This document shows positions 41,965 to 51,276 of a stretch of 64,000 nucleotides of DNA, one piece after another. Below the pieces are notes generated by a model that was given only the letters and a program-made list of their open reading frames with translations, was not told where the DNA came from and did not search any database. The position numbers and the translations under genes were made by a program. The DNA lies in contig CAWGCG010000004.1 of NCBI GenBank assembly GCA_963821025.1, forward strand, positions 372,001 to 436,000. The letters run 5' to 3'. Within the stretch, counting starts at the first letter, position 1, and each line of letters starts with the position of its first letter. The DNA is from WHSW01 sp963821025 (GTDB lineage Bacteria > Actinomycetota > Thermoleophilia > Solirubrobacterales > 70-9).

Positions 41965-44175
41965 TCAGGCCTCGGCCGGCCGGGTCTCCCGCTCGCCGCC
42001 GACTTGGGGCAGCCAGCGCAGCGAGCGCGGCAGATACCAGTTCCAGTCGCCGAGCAGCTTCATCGCCGCCGGCAGCAGCACGCCGCGGATCAGCGTCGCG
42101 TCGATCAGCACCGCGACTCCGAGCCCGACGCCGAACTGCTTGAACTCGACCGCCGAGAGGGTGGCGAAGATCGCGAACACGGCGACCATCACGATCGCAG
42201 CGGCGGTGACCACCGACGCGGTGCTCTTGATCCCGGTCTCGACCGCGTCGCTGGTCGACATCCCGCGGTCGTAGGCCTCGCGGATCCGGCTGAGGATGAA
42301 CACGTGGTAGTCCATCGAGAGCCCGAACAAGACCACGAACAGGAACAGTGGCAGCCACGAGGTGACCGCACCGGTCGACTCGAAGCCGAGCAGGCCCTCG
42401 AGGTGTCCCTCCTGGAAGATCCAGGTGACGATCCCGTACGCGGCGCCGACCGAGAGCAGGTTGAGCAGGATCGCCTTGATCGGGATCACGATCGACCGGA
42501 ACGTCGCCAGCAAGAGCACGAACGCCATCGCAAAGACGAACCCGAACACGATCGGCACGCGGTCGGCCATCAGCTGGTTGAAGTCCTCCGAGCCGGCGGT
42601 GAAGCCGGTCACGTTGGTCTCCGCTCCGGGCAGCCGCCCCACCGTCGACGGAATGATCTCCTCGCGCAGCTCGGTGAGCGCCGCATAGGAGGCGTCGTTG
42701 GTCCCGTCGCCGGCGATCGGCACGTCGACGACCACCACCTCCCGATTGGGGCTGACGTCGGTGGTCACCGGTGGCTCGTAGAGCTCGTTGCCGGCGATGG
42801 CGGTCTCGAGGTCCGCAATCGCCGCGCGCAGCTCCGCCTCCGAGGCGTCGCCGCGCTCGATCACGACCTCGGCGGGGATCTGGTTGCCGGGGAACTCCTT
42901 CTGGATCTGGTTGTAGGTCTGGATCACCGGCAGGTCCTGGGGCAGCGACTCGATCCCGGGCACGGCCATCTTCAGGTTGAGCACCGGGATCGCGAGCACC
43001 AGCAGGAGGCCGGTGGCGAGGGTCGCCGCGATCCCGGGCCGGCGCAGGACCGGATCGAGGATCGCCGACCAGATCCGGGGCTCGCGCGCGGCGCGCTGCT
43101 CCGGCGGGGTCAGGAAGGGGATCCGCCCCTTGTTGACCCGGTCGCCCAGCTTCGAGAGCACCGCCGGCAGCACCGTGAGCGAGCCGAGGACCGCGATCGC
43201 GACGACCAGGATGGTCCCGGTTGCAAACGAGGTGAAGGTCGAGGCGCCGGCCAGGTACATGCCCGCCATCGCGATCACCACGGTGACCCCGGATACGAGC
43301 ACCGCACGCCCCGAGGTCGCGGCCGCGGCCGCGAGCGCCGCCTCCGACGCCCTGCCCCGAGCTCGCTCCTCGCGCTCTCGCCGGAGATAGAACATCGAGT
43401 AGTCGACGCCGACCGCAAGCCCGATCAGCAGGATCACCGAGGCGGCGGACTGGTCGATGGCCCAGACCTGGCTCAGGGGACCGAGCAGGCCGATCGCCGC
43501 CGCGACGGCGGTCGCAGCCAGCAGCAGCGGCACCAGGGCGGCGACGAGGGCGCCGAAAGCGAACAGCAAGATGATCAGCGTGATCGGCAGCGAGGTGACC
43601 TCGGCCTGCTGGAAATCCTTCTCGAACGACTCGTTCAGTTGCTTGGCGGCGCTGGCGTCGCCGAACTGGCCGATCTCGAAGGCCGGGTTGGCTTCCTGCA
43701 GCGAGGTGACGGTCGCCAGCGAGGCTTCGACCCGGTCCTCGACGTCTTCGGAGCTCGACGCCGGCGGCTCCGGGATCTTGAACGAGACCAGAGCGGCGCT
43801 GCCATCCGCTGAGACCTGCGCCCGGTTGCCGTTGGCGAAGGGGCTCTCCACCTTCTCCACGAACTCGGTGCGCTCGAGCTCGGTGACCACGTCTCCGACC
43901 GTGGCGCGGAACGCCGGGTCCGTCACGCTCTCACCCTCGAGGCTGCGGATCAGCACCGTCTCGGATGCCCGGTCGGGAAAGCTCGCGGCAACAGCCTGGT
44001 CGGCCTCACGCGACTCGCCGACCCCGTAGTCCTCCTCCTCGAGGGTCTGGGTGCCGACCGAGCCACCGATGAGCACCGCGGCGACCACGAACACGAGCCA
44101 GCCGCCGATTGCTTTTGCCCGGTGCTCGGCGCTCCAGCGTCCCATGCGGGCGGCGAGGTTCTTGCTGCGGTCCAT
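41965..44175 (-). CDS. MMPL family RND-type transporter
   Basis: A 736-residue membrane protein with two repeats of the MMPL fold: one helix, an extracytoplasmic domain, then five helices, twice. Proton-relay motifs are GLAVGVDYSMFYLRRER and FGLSMDYHVFILSRIRE. Family members export lipids or drugs; with no lipid synthesis genes nearby the cargo is open. ATG 44175 has GGAGG nine bases upstream; the longer frame to 44238 lacks an RBS. Confidence 0.9.
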   Translation of the reverse strand: MDRSKNLAARMGRWSAEHRAKAIGGWLVFVVAAVLIGGSVGTQTLEEEDYGVGESREADQAVAASFPDRASETVLIRSLEGESVTDPAFRATVGDVVTELERTEFVEKVESPFANGNRAQVSADGSAALVSFKIPEPPASSSEDVEDRVEASLATVTSLQEANPAFEIGQFGDASAAKQLNESFEKDFQQAEVTSLPITLIILLFAFGALVAALVPLLLAATAVAAAIGLLGPLSQVWAIDQSAASVILLIGLAVGVDYSMFYLRREREERARGRASEAALAAAAATSGRAVLVSGVTVVIAMAGMYLAGASTFTSFATGTILVVAIAVLGSLTVLPAVLSKLGDRVNKGRIPFLTPPEQRAAREPRIWSAILDPVLRRPGIAATLATGLLLVLAIPVLNLKMAVPGIESLPQDLPVIQTYNQIQKEFPGNQIPAEVVIERGDASEAELRAAIADLETAIAGNELYEPPVTTDVSPNREVVVVDVPIAGDGTNDASYAALTELREEIIPSTVGRLPGAETNVTGFTAGSEDFNQLMADRVPIVFGFVFAMAFVLLLATFRSIVIPIKAILLNLLSVGAAYGIVTWIFQEGHLEGLLGFESTGAVTSWLPLFLFVVLFGLSMDYHVFILSRIREAYDRGMSTSDAVETGIKSTASVVTAAAIVMVAVFAIFATLSAVEFKQFGVGLGVAVLIDATLIRGVLLPAAMKLLGDWNWYLPRSLRWLPQVGGERETRPAEA

Positions 44176-44335
44176 GGTGCTACCTCCGCTTCGAAGACTG
44201 ATCGATCGAAGCTTGCGCGCCGCCCGGCCGGGATCCAAGGCGGCCTACCTGTGAATGCTGGTGCGGTTATCCGTATTGGCGCGCGAGGGCTCGTGCACCA
44301 GAATCGGTACGAGTGTCCAGCCCAAAGAGAGAGCC

Positions 44336-44692
44336 ATGGCCGGCCGACGCGTCCTGATCGTCGATGACCACCCGAGCTTTCGTGCCAGCGCCCGGAGGAT
44401 GCTCGAGTGCGCCGGCTATGAGGTCGCCGGCGAGGCGGCCGACGGTACCGAGGCACTGCGCGCCGCGCGCGAGCTGCGCCCGGACGTCATCCTTCTCGAC
44501 GTGCGCCTTCCCGACCTCGACGGCTTCGCGGTCGCCCGCAGGATCACCGGCCAGCCGGGCTCGCCGGCGGTGATCCTGATCTCCAGCCGCGAGGTTGATG
44601 AATGGGGCGCCGCGGTCCTCGAGGCGGGCGCCAAGGGGTTCATCTCGAAAGCGGAGCTCTCCGGCCAGACGATGGACGAGCTGCTCGCGTGA
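44336..44692 (+). CDS. single-domain response regulator
   Basis: A 118-residue receiver domain with the acidic pair Asp10-Asp11, phosphoacceptor Asp55 in ILLDVRLPD, Ser in ISSREV and Lys in AKGFISKAEL. No output domain is present. Start at ATG 44336. The stop overlaps the kinase GTG (GTGA, 44689-44692). It could be a phosphate sink or an allosteric partner of the kinase. Confidence 0.9.
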   Translation: MAGRRVLIVDDHPSFRASARRMLECAGYEVAGEAADGTEALRAARELRPDVILLDVRLPDLDGFAVARRITGQPGSPAVILISSREVDEWGAAVLEAGAKGFISKAELSGQTMDELLA

Positions 44693-46434
44693 TCGGCCTC
44701 CGGCGGGCGCTCTGGGCGATCGCGGCGGCCGCGGCGCTGCTGCTCGCGGTCCAGATCGCGCTCGTCGCCAGCTCGGAGTTCGCCACCAATCGCGCGCTCT
44801 GGATCACGCTCGACGTCGTCATCGGCGGCGGCTTCGTCGGGGTCGGCCTGTTCGCCTGGTACCGGCGACCGGAGAATCGAGTCGGAGCGCTGATGGTCGC
44901 CACCGGCTTCGCCTGGTTCTTGGGCATCTTCGCGCTCACCGATCCGCCGCCGCTGTTCACGCTCGGGATCTGGCTCTCGAACATCTACGTCGCGGCGGCG
45001 ATCCACCTCCTGCTTGCATTTCCGTCAGGCCGACTGGGGACGCGGTTCGACCGGGCCTTGGTCTCGGTCACCTACCTGGTGATCATCATCGGCTTCCTTC
45101 CGGTGATCTTCACCTTCGACCCCGCCGCCGAGGGTTGCGCCGCCTGTCCCGACAACCTCGCCCTGATCGAATCGGCCGGGCCGTTCTTGCGAACCTGGTT
45201 CGACCTCCTCGACATCGCCGGGGTCGTCGTCCTGCTCGGTGTCCTCGGTCGCTTGATCGGACGCTGGCGACATGCGGCGCCGCCGCTGCGCCGGATCGTC
45301 GCCCCGCTGTTCGCTGCCGGAAGCGTGTTGATGGCGGCGCTCGCGGTCCTCCTGTTCGCCGATCTGCTCCACATCGACCTGAGCGAGACCGCGTACCAGA
45401 TCGCCTTGATCCCGTTCGGCCTCGTTCCCTACCTCTTCCTCGCCAGCCTCGCTCGTGCCAGGATGCTGCGCGGCGGAGCCGTCGGCGACCTGATCGCGCG
45501 GATCGGCAGTCCGCTGGCGACCGATGCCCTGCGCGATGCGCTGGCTCGCGCCCTCAACGATCCCTCCCTCGAGCTCGCCTTCTGGCTGCCGGACGCCGGC
45601 TATCACGTGGACGCCGAGGGGCGGCCGATCGAGCTTCCCGGACTCGACGCGCGTCGCGCCTCGTCGCCGGTGACGGTCGACGGCGAACGGATCGCCGTGC
45701 TGATCCACGACCCCTTGCTGCTCGACGAACCCGAGTTGGTCGAAACGGTCGGAGCGGCCGCGGCGCTGGCGCTGCAGAAGGAGCGCCTCGGCGCCGAGCT
45801 GCGGGCGAAGGTCGGCGAGCTGCGCGATTCGCGGGCGCGGATGGTCGCCGTCGGGATGGCCGAACGGCGCCGCCTCGAGCGCGACCTCCACGACGGTGCC
45901 CAGCAGCGGCTCGTCTCCTTGGCGCTCGATCTCCGGCTCGCGCGCCGTTCCGTGCGCGAGGACCCCGAACAGGCCGAGCGGTTGCTCGAAGGCGCCGGCG
46001 AGGAGCTCGAGCTCGCACTGGCCGAGCTGCGCGAGCTCGCTCGCGGAATCCATCCGGCGGTGCTCTCCGACCGGGGCCTCGACCCCGCCGTCGAGGCGCT
46101 CGCCAGCCGGGCGCCGCTCCCGGTGGAGGTCTCCGAGCGGGTCGGGGACCGCCTGCCGGAACCGATCGAGCTGGCCGCCTACTTCGTCGTCTCCGAGGCG
46201 CTCACCAACGTGGTCAAGTACTCGCAGGCCAGCCGGGCGGTGGTCAGGGTGGCGCGCGAGAACGGCAGCGTCGTGGTCGAGGTCGCCGACGACGGCGTCG
46301 GCGGAGCCGACCCCGTCCGCGGCAGTGGCCTGCGCGGGCTCGCCGACCGTGTCTCGGCGCTCGGGGGCAGGCTCCAGGTCGACTCGGCCTCGCAGTCCGG
46401 GACGCGGGTCACGGCGAGGATCCCGTGCGAGTAG
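44689..46434 (+). CDS. NarL-type sensor histidine kinase with 7TM-like N-terminus
   Basis: A 581-residue kinase: seven or so hydrophobic helices to about residue 245, a GAF-like stretch (about 270-370), HisKA_3 with His401 in ERDLHDGAQQR, and an HATPase with SEALTNVVKYSQA, VADDGVGG and RGSGLRGLADRV. The membrane part resembles the 7TM region used for sensing in or at the membrane. It overlaps both flanking response regulators. Confidence 0.92.
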   Translation: MIGLRRALWAIAAAAALLLAVQIALVASSEFATNRALWITLDVVIGGGFVGVGLFAWYRRPENRVGALMVATGFAWFLGIFALTDPPPLFTLGIWLSNIYVAAAIHLLLAFPSGRLGTRFDRALVSVTYLVIIIGFLPVIFTFDPAAEGCAACPDNLALIESAGPFLRTWFDLLDIAGVVVLLGVLGRLIGRWRHAAPPLRRIVAPLFAAGSVLMAALAVLLFADLLHIDLSETAYQIALIPFGLVPYLFLASLARARMLRGGAVGDLIARIGSPLATDALRDALARALNDPSLELAFWLPDAGYHVDAEGRPIELPGLDARRASSPVTVDGERIAVLIHDPLLLDEPELVETVGAAAALALQKERLGAELRAKVGELRDSRARMVAVGMAERRRLERDLHDGAQQRLVSLALDLRLARRSVREDPEQAERLLEGAGEELELALAELRELARGIHPAVLSDRGLDPAVEALASRAPLPVEVSERVGDRLPEPIELAAYFVVSEALTNVVKYSQASRAVVRVARENGSVVVEVADDGVGGADPVRGSGLRGLADRVSALGGRLQVDSASQSGTRVTARIPCE

Positions 46435-47069
46435 TGGTCGCCGAGGACTCGGTGCTCCTGCGCGAGGGAATCGCGCGCTTGCTCGGCGAGCAGGGACACG
46501 ACGTGGTCGCCCAGGCCGGCGACGCCGAAGACCTCTTGCGCAAGGTCGGGGCCCATCACCCGGACGTCGCGGTGGTCGACATCCGGATGCCTCCGACGAA
46601 CACCGACGACGGGCTTCGCGCGGCGCTGCGAATCCGCACCGAGCACCCCGACACCGGGGTGCTGGTGCTCTCGGCTTACGTCGAGGAGACCTATGCGCTC
46701 GAGCTGGTCGCCGACTCGGCCGCCGGACTCGGATACCTGCTCAAGGACCGGGTCGCGGACGTGGACGGGTTCGTCGAGGCGGTCCAGCGGGTCGCCGACG
46801 GCGGCTCGGCCCTCGATCCAGAGGTTGTCTCGCAGCTGCTCGGCCGCAGCCGTCGCGACGATCCGCTCGCCGAGCTCACGCCGCGCGAGCGCGAGGTGCT
46901 CGAGCTGATGGCCGAGGGCCGCTCGAACGCCGCCGTGGCCGAGCGGCTGGTGGTCACCGAGCGGGCGGTCGAAAAGCACGTCACCAGCATCTTCGGCAAG
47001 CTCGGGCTCAGCCCCGCCTCGACCGACCACCGGCGGGTGCTCGCCGTGCTTACCTTCCTGGGTTCCTGA
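46425..47069 (+). CDS. NarL/LuxR-type response regulator
   Basis: A 214-residue regulator: receiver with phosphoacceptor Asp52 in VVDIRMPP, and a LuxR HTH (ELTPREREVLELMAEGRSNA, ERAVEKHVTSIFGKLGL). GTG start at 46425 overlaps the kinase by 10 bp. With two regulators flanking one kinase, phosphate may branch. The 47070-47179 gap shows nothing. Confidence 0.93.
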   Translation: MRVVVAEDSVLLREGIARLLGEQGHDVVAQAGDAEDLLRKVGAHHPDVAVVDIRMPPTNTDDGLRAALRIRTEHPDTGVLVLSAYVEETYALELVADSAAGLGYLLKDRVADVDGFVEAVQRVADGGSALDPEVVSQLLGRSRRDDPLAELTPREREVLELMAEGRSNAAVAERLVVTERAVEKHVTSIFGKLGLSPASTDHRRVLAVLTFLGS

Positions 47070-47179
47070 GACCCGCTTGGCAGGGCGAGCTCGGCATCGA
47101 AGCTGAGCGAATCGAGCGACGGCAGGGCGTCGCCGAGCTCGGGCGAGTCGCCCCGACTCGGGGTGGCGACGGGGTGTGG

Positions 47180-47677
47180 CTAGCTCCCATTCGTGGCGCC
47201 GGCGCGGCGCTCGCCGCGGCGGCGGACCGAGCGCAGGATCGCGGCGGTCGCGACTATGTGCCCGCCGGTCCCGATCACCAGCCCGCGGTAGGCGCCCCCG
47301 GCGCGCCCGGGGAACTCGGCGCGGGTTTCGGCAGACAACCGAACCGGACCGGGCTCGCGAGGCTCCTCGATCCTGAAGACGAGCGCGTAACGCGAATAGC
47401 GATGCTCCCCCATCAGCGCCAGGACCGCGGGCGCAACCGCCCGGGTGACGATGAAGCCGGGCACGGTCGAGCCGATCGTCCCCGCCTCCCCCGCCTGTTC
47501 GCCGGGGCTGCAGCCGAGCGCATGAGCGAAGGAGCGTCCCGGACGGTGGGCGCCGACACCGCGCACGGTCTCCACCAGCGCCTCCCAGACGTCGGCGGCC
47601 CGCGCGTCGACCACGATCGTGCGTTGGTCGATGAACGGAAGCGACTCGATCGGGACATCGATCAGCCGCTCGGGCAT
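47180..47677 (-). CDS. SRPBCC/DUF2867-like protein
   Basis: A 165-residue protein: TIVVDARAADVWEALVETV (first SRPBCC strand and helix), VPGFIVTRA, HRYSRYALVFRIEE, AETRAEFPGRAGGAYRGLVI, TGGHIVATAAILR. These fit DUF2867-like START-fold proteins, which bind hydrophobic ligands. Start at ATG 47677, four bases after the E2 stop, so it may be the last gene of the PDH operon. Confidence 0.7.
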   Translation of the reverse strand: MPERLIDVPIESLPFIDQRTIVVDARAADVWEALVETVRGVGAHRPGRSFAHALGCSPGEQAGEAGTIGSTVPGFIVTRAVAPAVLALMGEHRYSRYALVFRIEEPREPGPVRLSAETRAEFPGRAGGAYRGLVIGTGGHIVATAAILRSVRRRGERRAGATNGS

Positions 47678-47681
47678 CGAC

Positions 47682-48995
47682 CTAGAGCGCCAGCCCCAAC
47701 GGCTCTTCCAACAGCGCTCGCACCCGGGCCAGGAACTCGGCGCCGTCGGCGCCGTAGAGGATCCGGTGGTCACAGGCCAGGGTGGCGCCCATCAGCCGGC
47801 CGGCGACCAGCTCGCCGTCGCGGACCACGGCGGTCTCGCGGATCGCCCCGACCGCCAGGATCGCCGCCTGGGGGGAGTTGATCACCGCGTGAAAGTTGGT
47901 CACTCCGAACATCCCCAGGTTGGAGACGGTGAAGGTGGCGCCGCTGAGCTCGGGCGGGGTGATCTTTTGCTCTCTGACCTTGGCCGCGAGGGCGCGCGAC
48001 TCGGTCGCGATCGCGGTGAGGCCCTTTTGATCTGCGTCGAAGATCGTCGGTACCACCAGCGCATCGGTGGCGGCGACGGCGATCCCGACGTTGACCCGCG
48101 AGTAGAGCTCCCACTTGCCGTCGCGATAGGCGCCGTTGGCGCGCGGGAACTGGCGCAACGCCAGCGCGCACGCCTTGACCACCATGTCGTTGACCGAGGG
48201 CACCGTCTCGCCCTCGGCGGCGGCTGCCTTGAGTCGCGCCCGGGCGGCGACCAGGCGGTCGACCTCGAACTCGGTCTGCAGATAGAAGTGCGGCGCGGTC
48301 GCCTTCGACTCGGCCATCCGCCGGCTGACCGTCTGTTGGAGCTTGGTCAGCTCGACCGTCTCGACCGTGCCCCTGGCGGTCTCGGGGGTGGCGGTAGCGC
48401 CAGCGGCGGGTTCGGCCGCCTCGCTCGGCTTCTCCGGCGCCGACTCGGCCGACTCGACGTCTGCCTTGATGATCCGCCCGCCCGGTCCCGAGCCCTGCAG
48501 CGAGCTCAGGTCGAGCCCGCGCTCGCGGGCGATCCGCCGCGCCAGCGGCGAGGCCTTCACCCGCCCGTTGCCTCCTTGATCAACCTGCGGTTGGTCAGGG
48601 GAATCGGGTTCGGCGGTTGCGGTAGCGAGCTCAGGCGCGGTGGCAGGCGAGGCTCGACCATCGCCGGAGTCAGCCTCGTCGCCATCGCCGGAGTCAGCCT
48701 CGTCGCCATCGCCGGAGTCAGCCTCGTCGCCATCGCCGGAGTCCTCGCTCGGCTCGTCTGCCTCCCCAACCCGCGCGATCACCTCACCGATCGCCAGCGT
48801 GTCACCCTCGGCGGCGATGACCTCGATCAGGGTCCCGGCGGCGTCCGCCTCGAACACCATGTTCGCCTTGTCCGTCTCGATCTCGACCAGCTCGTCGCCG
48901 ACCTCCACCTGGTCGCCGACCTGCTTGATCCAGCTCAGCACGGTCCCTTCCTCCATCGAGTCCGAGAGCCGGGGCATGACGATGTCGGTCGCCAT
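47682..48995 (-). CDS. pyruvate dehydrogenase E2 (dihydrolipoamide acetyltransferase)
   Basis: A 437-residue E2: lipoyl domain 1-80 with Lys43 in IETDKANM, an acidic linker with GDGDEADS tandem repeats, subunit-binding domain (ASPLARRIARERGLDLSSL) and a catalytic core. The active site reads CDHRILYGADGAEF: Tyr stands where most E2s have Asp after His-x-x-x, as also known from plastid/cyanobacterial PDH E2. This supports the PDH assignment. TGATG overlap with E1b at 48995. ATG start. Confidence 0.92.
   Translation of the reverse strand: MATDIVMPRLSDSMEEGTVLSWIKQVGDQVEVGDELVEIETDKANMVFEADAAGTLIEVIAAEGDTLAIGEVIARVGEADEPSEDSGDGDEADSGDGDEADSGDGDEADSGDGRASPATAPELATATAEPDSPDQPQVDQGGNGRVKASPLARRIARERGLDLSSLQGSGPGGRIIKADVESAESAPEKPSEAAEPAAGATATPETARGTVETVELTKLQQTVSRRMAESKATAPHFYLQTEFEVDRLVAARARLKAAAAEGETVPSVNDMVVKACALALRQFPRANGAYRDGKWELYSRVNVGIAVAATDALVVPTIFDADQKGLTAIATESRALAAKVREQKITPPELSGATFTVSNLGMFGVTNFHAVINSPQAAILAVGAIRETAVVRDGELVAGRLMGATLACDHRILYGADGAEFLARVRALLEEPLGLAL
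48658..48743. repeat. 24-bp in-frame tandem repeat, 3.6 copies
   Basis: The unit CCATCGCCGGAGTCAGCCTC plus GTCG repeats exactly at 48658, 48682 and 48706, with 14 more matching bases from 48730. On the reverse strand it encodes GDGDEADS in the linker of the PDH E2, so copy number changes would keep the frame. Confidence 0.9.
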
Positions 48996-49984
48996 CAGAC
49001 CGCCCCCTCCGTGGTCGCCAGCGCGGCGCTGATCACGTTCTCGGCGTGGGGCATCGCCGACTGCTCGAGTCGCTTCGAGTAGGGCATCGGCACGTCGGCG
49101 CCGGTCACCCGCTGGACCGGCGCGTCGAGGTGGTCGAAGGCCTGCTCCTGGACCAGCGCGGCGATGTTGGCGCCGACACCCCCGTGCGGCCAGCCCTCCT
49201 CGACGATCACCAGCCGGTTCGTCTTGCGCACCGAGTCCAGAATCGTGTCGAGGTCGAGCGGGCGAAGCGTGCGCGGGTCGATCAGCTCCGCCTCGACGCC
49301 GTGGTCGTTGGCGAGTGTCTTCGCCGCCTGCTCGGCGACGTGCGCCATCCGCAGGATCCCTACGATGGTCACGTCGTCGCCCTCGCGCCGGACCGCGGCC
49401 TCGCCGAACCTGAGCAGGTCGCCGTCGCCCTCGGGTACCTCGCCGCGAGCGCCGTAGAGCGTCTCGTGCTCGATGAAGATCACCGGGTTGTCGTCGCGGA
49501 TCGCCGCCTTCAGCAACGCCTTGGAGTCGGCGGGGGTCGAGGGGCAGGCGACCAGCAGGCCCGGAATCTGCAGAAACATCGCCTCGAAGCTGTGCGAGTG
49601 GGTGGGCCCGAGCTGGTGCCCGCCGCCGCCCGGCATCCGGATCACCATCGGCACGTTCACCTGGCCGTTGAACATGTAGGGGATCGCTGCGGCATGATTG
49701 ATGATCTGGTCGAAGGCCAGCAGCGAGAAGTTGACCGTCATCAACTCGACGATCGGGCGCAGCCCGGCCATCGCCGCGCCGATACCGGTGCCGACGATCG
49801 TGTTCTCGGAGATCGGCGTATCGCGGACCCGCTTCTCGCCGAACTCGTCGAGCAGGCCCTCGGTGACCTTGAACGCGCCCTGGAACACGGCGACGTCCTC
49901 ACCCATCACGAAAACCGACTCGTCGCGCCGCATCTCCTCGGCCATCGCGTCGCGAAGCGCCTCGCGCGTACGCAGCACCGCCAT
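48995..49984 (-). CDS. pyruvate dehydrogenase E1 beta
   Basis: A 329-residue beta subunit: VMGEDVAVFQGAFKVTEG, DTPISENTIVGTGIGAAMAG, PGGGGHQLGPTHSHSFEA, VEEGWPHGGVGANIAA. The HQLGPTHSHS motif is PDH-like, in contrast to GPFHSQ in the other operon. It starts at ATG 49984 overlapping E1a (TGATG) and ends overlapping E2. Confidence 0.93.
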   Translation of the reverse strand: MAVLRTREALRDAMAEEMRRDESVFVMGEDVAVFQGAFKVTEGLLDEFGEKRVRDTPISENTIVGTGIGAAMAGLRPIVELMTVNFSLLAFDQIINHAAAIPYMFNGQVNVPMVIRMPGGGGHQLGPTHSHSFEAMFLQIPGLLVACPSTPADSKALLKAAIRDDNPVIFIEHETLYGARGEVPEGDGDLLRFGEAAVRREGDDVTIVGILRMAHVAEQAAKTLANDHGVEAELIDPRTLRPLDLDTILDSVRKTNRLVIVEEGWPHGGVGANIAALVQEQAFDHLDAPVQRVTGADVPMPYSKRLEQSAMPHAENVISAALATTEGAV

Positions 49985-51261
49985 CAGGGTTCGTCCTCCG
50001 GGGGCTCGCCCTCGCCGCGATCGTCGCCCTCGCCTTGCTCGAGCGCCTCGTCATCGTCGCGGTCCGTGGCTTCGGGCTCGGGGCCGTGGCCGGCCGTCGA
50101 CGCGGCCTGCCCGCCGTAGGCGGCACCGGCCTCGGCGAGCTTCTTCGCCTCGCCCTCCAGCCGCTCACCTTCGCGCTCGCCGGGGAACGGCTTCGGCGCG
50201 CGCTCATCGACCGCGTACCAGCCGGGCACCTGGTCGCCGATCACGTAGAGGTTGTCGTAGAGGGTGTCGAGCGGAGGCTCGGGGGACTCGTCGGCGAACT
50301 CGACCACCTCACCGATCACGGTCTCGATTCGCTCGCGCATCTCGGCGCGGCCCTCGTCGTCGATCACGCCCTCGGATTGGAGCCGGTCGGCGAACGCTTC
50401 GATCGGGTCCTTGCGCCGCCACTCCTCGACCTCCTCCTTGGTCCGATAGACCTCGGGGTCGGCGGCCGAGTGACCGCGAAAGCGATAGGTGAACGCCTCG
50501 ACCAGGGTCGGACGACGCTCCTCGCGGGCGATCCGCAGATGCTCGGTGACCGTCTCGCGCATCGCCACCACGTCCATCCCGTCGGCGCGCACGCCGGGCA
50601 CCCCGAGACCCTCGGCCTTCTTCGAGAAGTCCGTGACCGCCGAGTGACGCTCGACCGCCGTCCCCATCCCGTAGAGGTTGTTCTCGAGGATGAAGACGAC
50701 CGGCAGGCTCCAGAGCGCCGCCAGGTTCATCGTCTCGCCGAAGTTGCCGGCGTTCGAGGCCCCGTCGCCGAACATGCACACGGTCACCTCGTCGGACCCG
50801 TTGTAGTCCGAGGCCAGCGCCAGCCCGGCCGCCAGCGGCAGGTTGCCGCCGACGATCCCGTAGCCGCCCATGAACCGGCGCTCGCCGTCGAAGATGTGCA
50901 TCGAGCCGCCCCGCCCCCGGGAGGTGCCGTCGACGCGCCCGAAGAGCTCGGACATCACCTTCCTGGGGTCGGTGCCGCGCGCGATCGCGTGCCCGTGGGT
51001 GCGGTAGGTGCCGATCAGGTAGTCCTCGGGCTCCATCACCGAGGTCGTGCCGACGATCGTCGCCTCCTCGCCGACGGCCAGGTGGAGGAATCCGCCTGCC
51101 TTGGCGCGTTGGTACTGGCGGCCCGCCTCCTCCTCGAAGCGGCGAATCAGCGCCATCAGCTCGAGCAGCTCGAGACAGGTGTCAGGGTCGGGAAGCGGCC
51201 GCGGGGCGCCCGGCGCGCTATCCGCGCCCGAATCCGCCGTCTTCACCGTCTCACTGCTCAC
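49984..51261 (-). CDS. pyruvate dehydrogenase E1 alpha
   Basis: A 425-residue alpha subunit of PDH. TPP motif FGDGASNAGNFGETMN...LENN, and the activation loop YRFRGHSAADPEVYRT with the conserved Ser region of PDH alpha subunits (HSxxDPxxYR). A 40-residue Asp/Glu-rich tail (about 385-425) is unusual. GTG start at 51261. It follows an HCCA-isomerase-like gene after 15 bp. Confidence 0.92.
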   Translation of the reverse strand: MSSETVKTADSGADSAPGAPRPLPDPDTCLELLELMALIRRFEEEAGRQYQRAKAGGFLHLAVGEEATIVGTTSVMEPEDYLIGTYRTHGHAIARGTDPRKVMSELFGRVDGTSRGRGGSMHIFDGERRFMGGYGIVGGNLPLAAGLALASDYNGSDEVTVCMFGDGASNAGNFGETMNLAALWSLPVVFILENNLYGMGTAVERHSAVTDFSKKAEGLGVPGVRADGMDVVAMRETVTEHLRIAREERRPTLVEAFTYRFRGHSAADPEVYRTKEEVEEWRRKDPIEAFADRLQSEGVIDDEGRAEMRERIETVIGEVVEFADESPEPPLDTLYDNLYVIGDQVPGWYAVDERAPKPFPGEREGERLEGEAKKLAEAGAAYGGQAASTAGHGPEPEATDRDDDEALEQGEGDDRGEGEPPEDEP

Positions 51262-51276
51262 CCACTCGCAACATAG

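Noticed and set aside
39512..42358. Open frame of 948 codons on the minus strand
   Set aside because: It is the mirror of the hydrolase-glycosyltransferase gene and part of MMPL; low-complexity Arg/Asp/Gly-rich translation with no family features. Such long antisense frames are common in very GC-rich DNA.
42004..43812. 602-codon plus-strand frame opposite MMPL
   Set aside because: Low-complexity mirror of the MMPL membrane protein.
48658..48743. CRISPR-like repeats
   Set aside because: The 24-bp units are contiguous without spacers and in frame inside an E2 linker.
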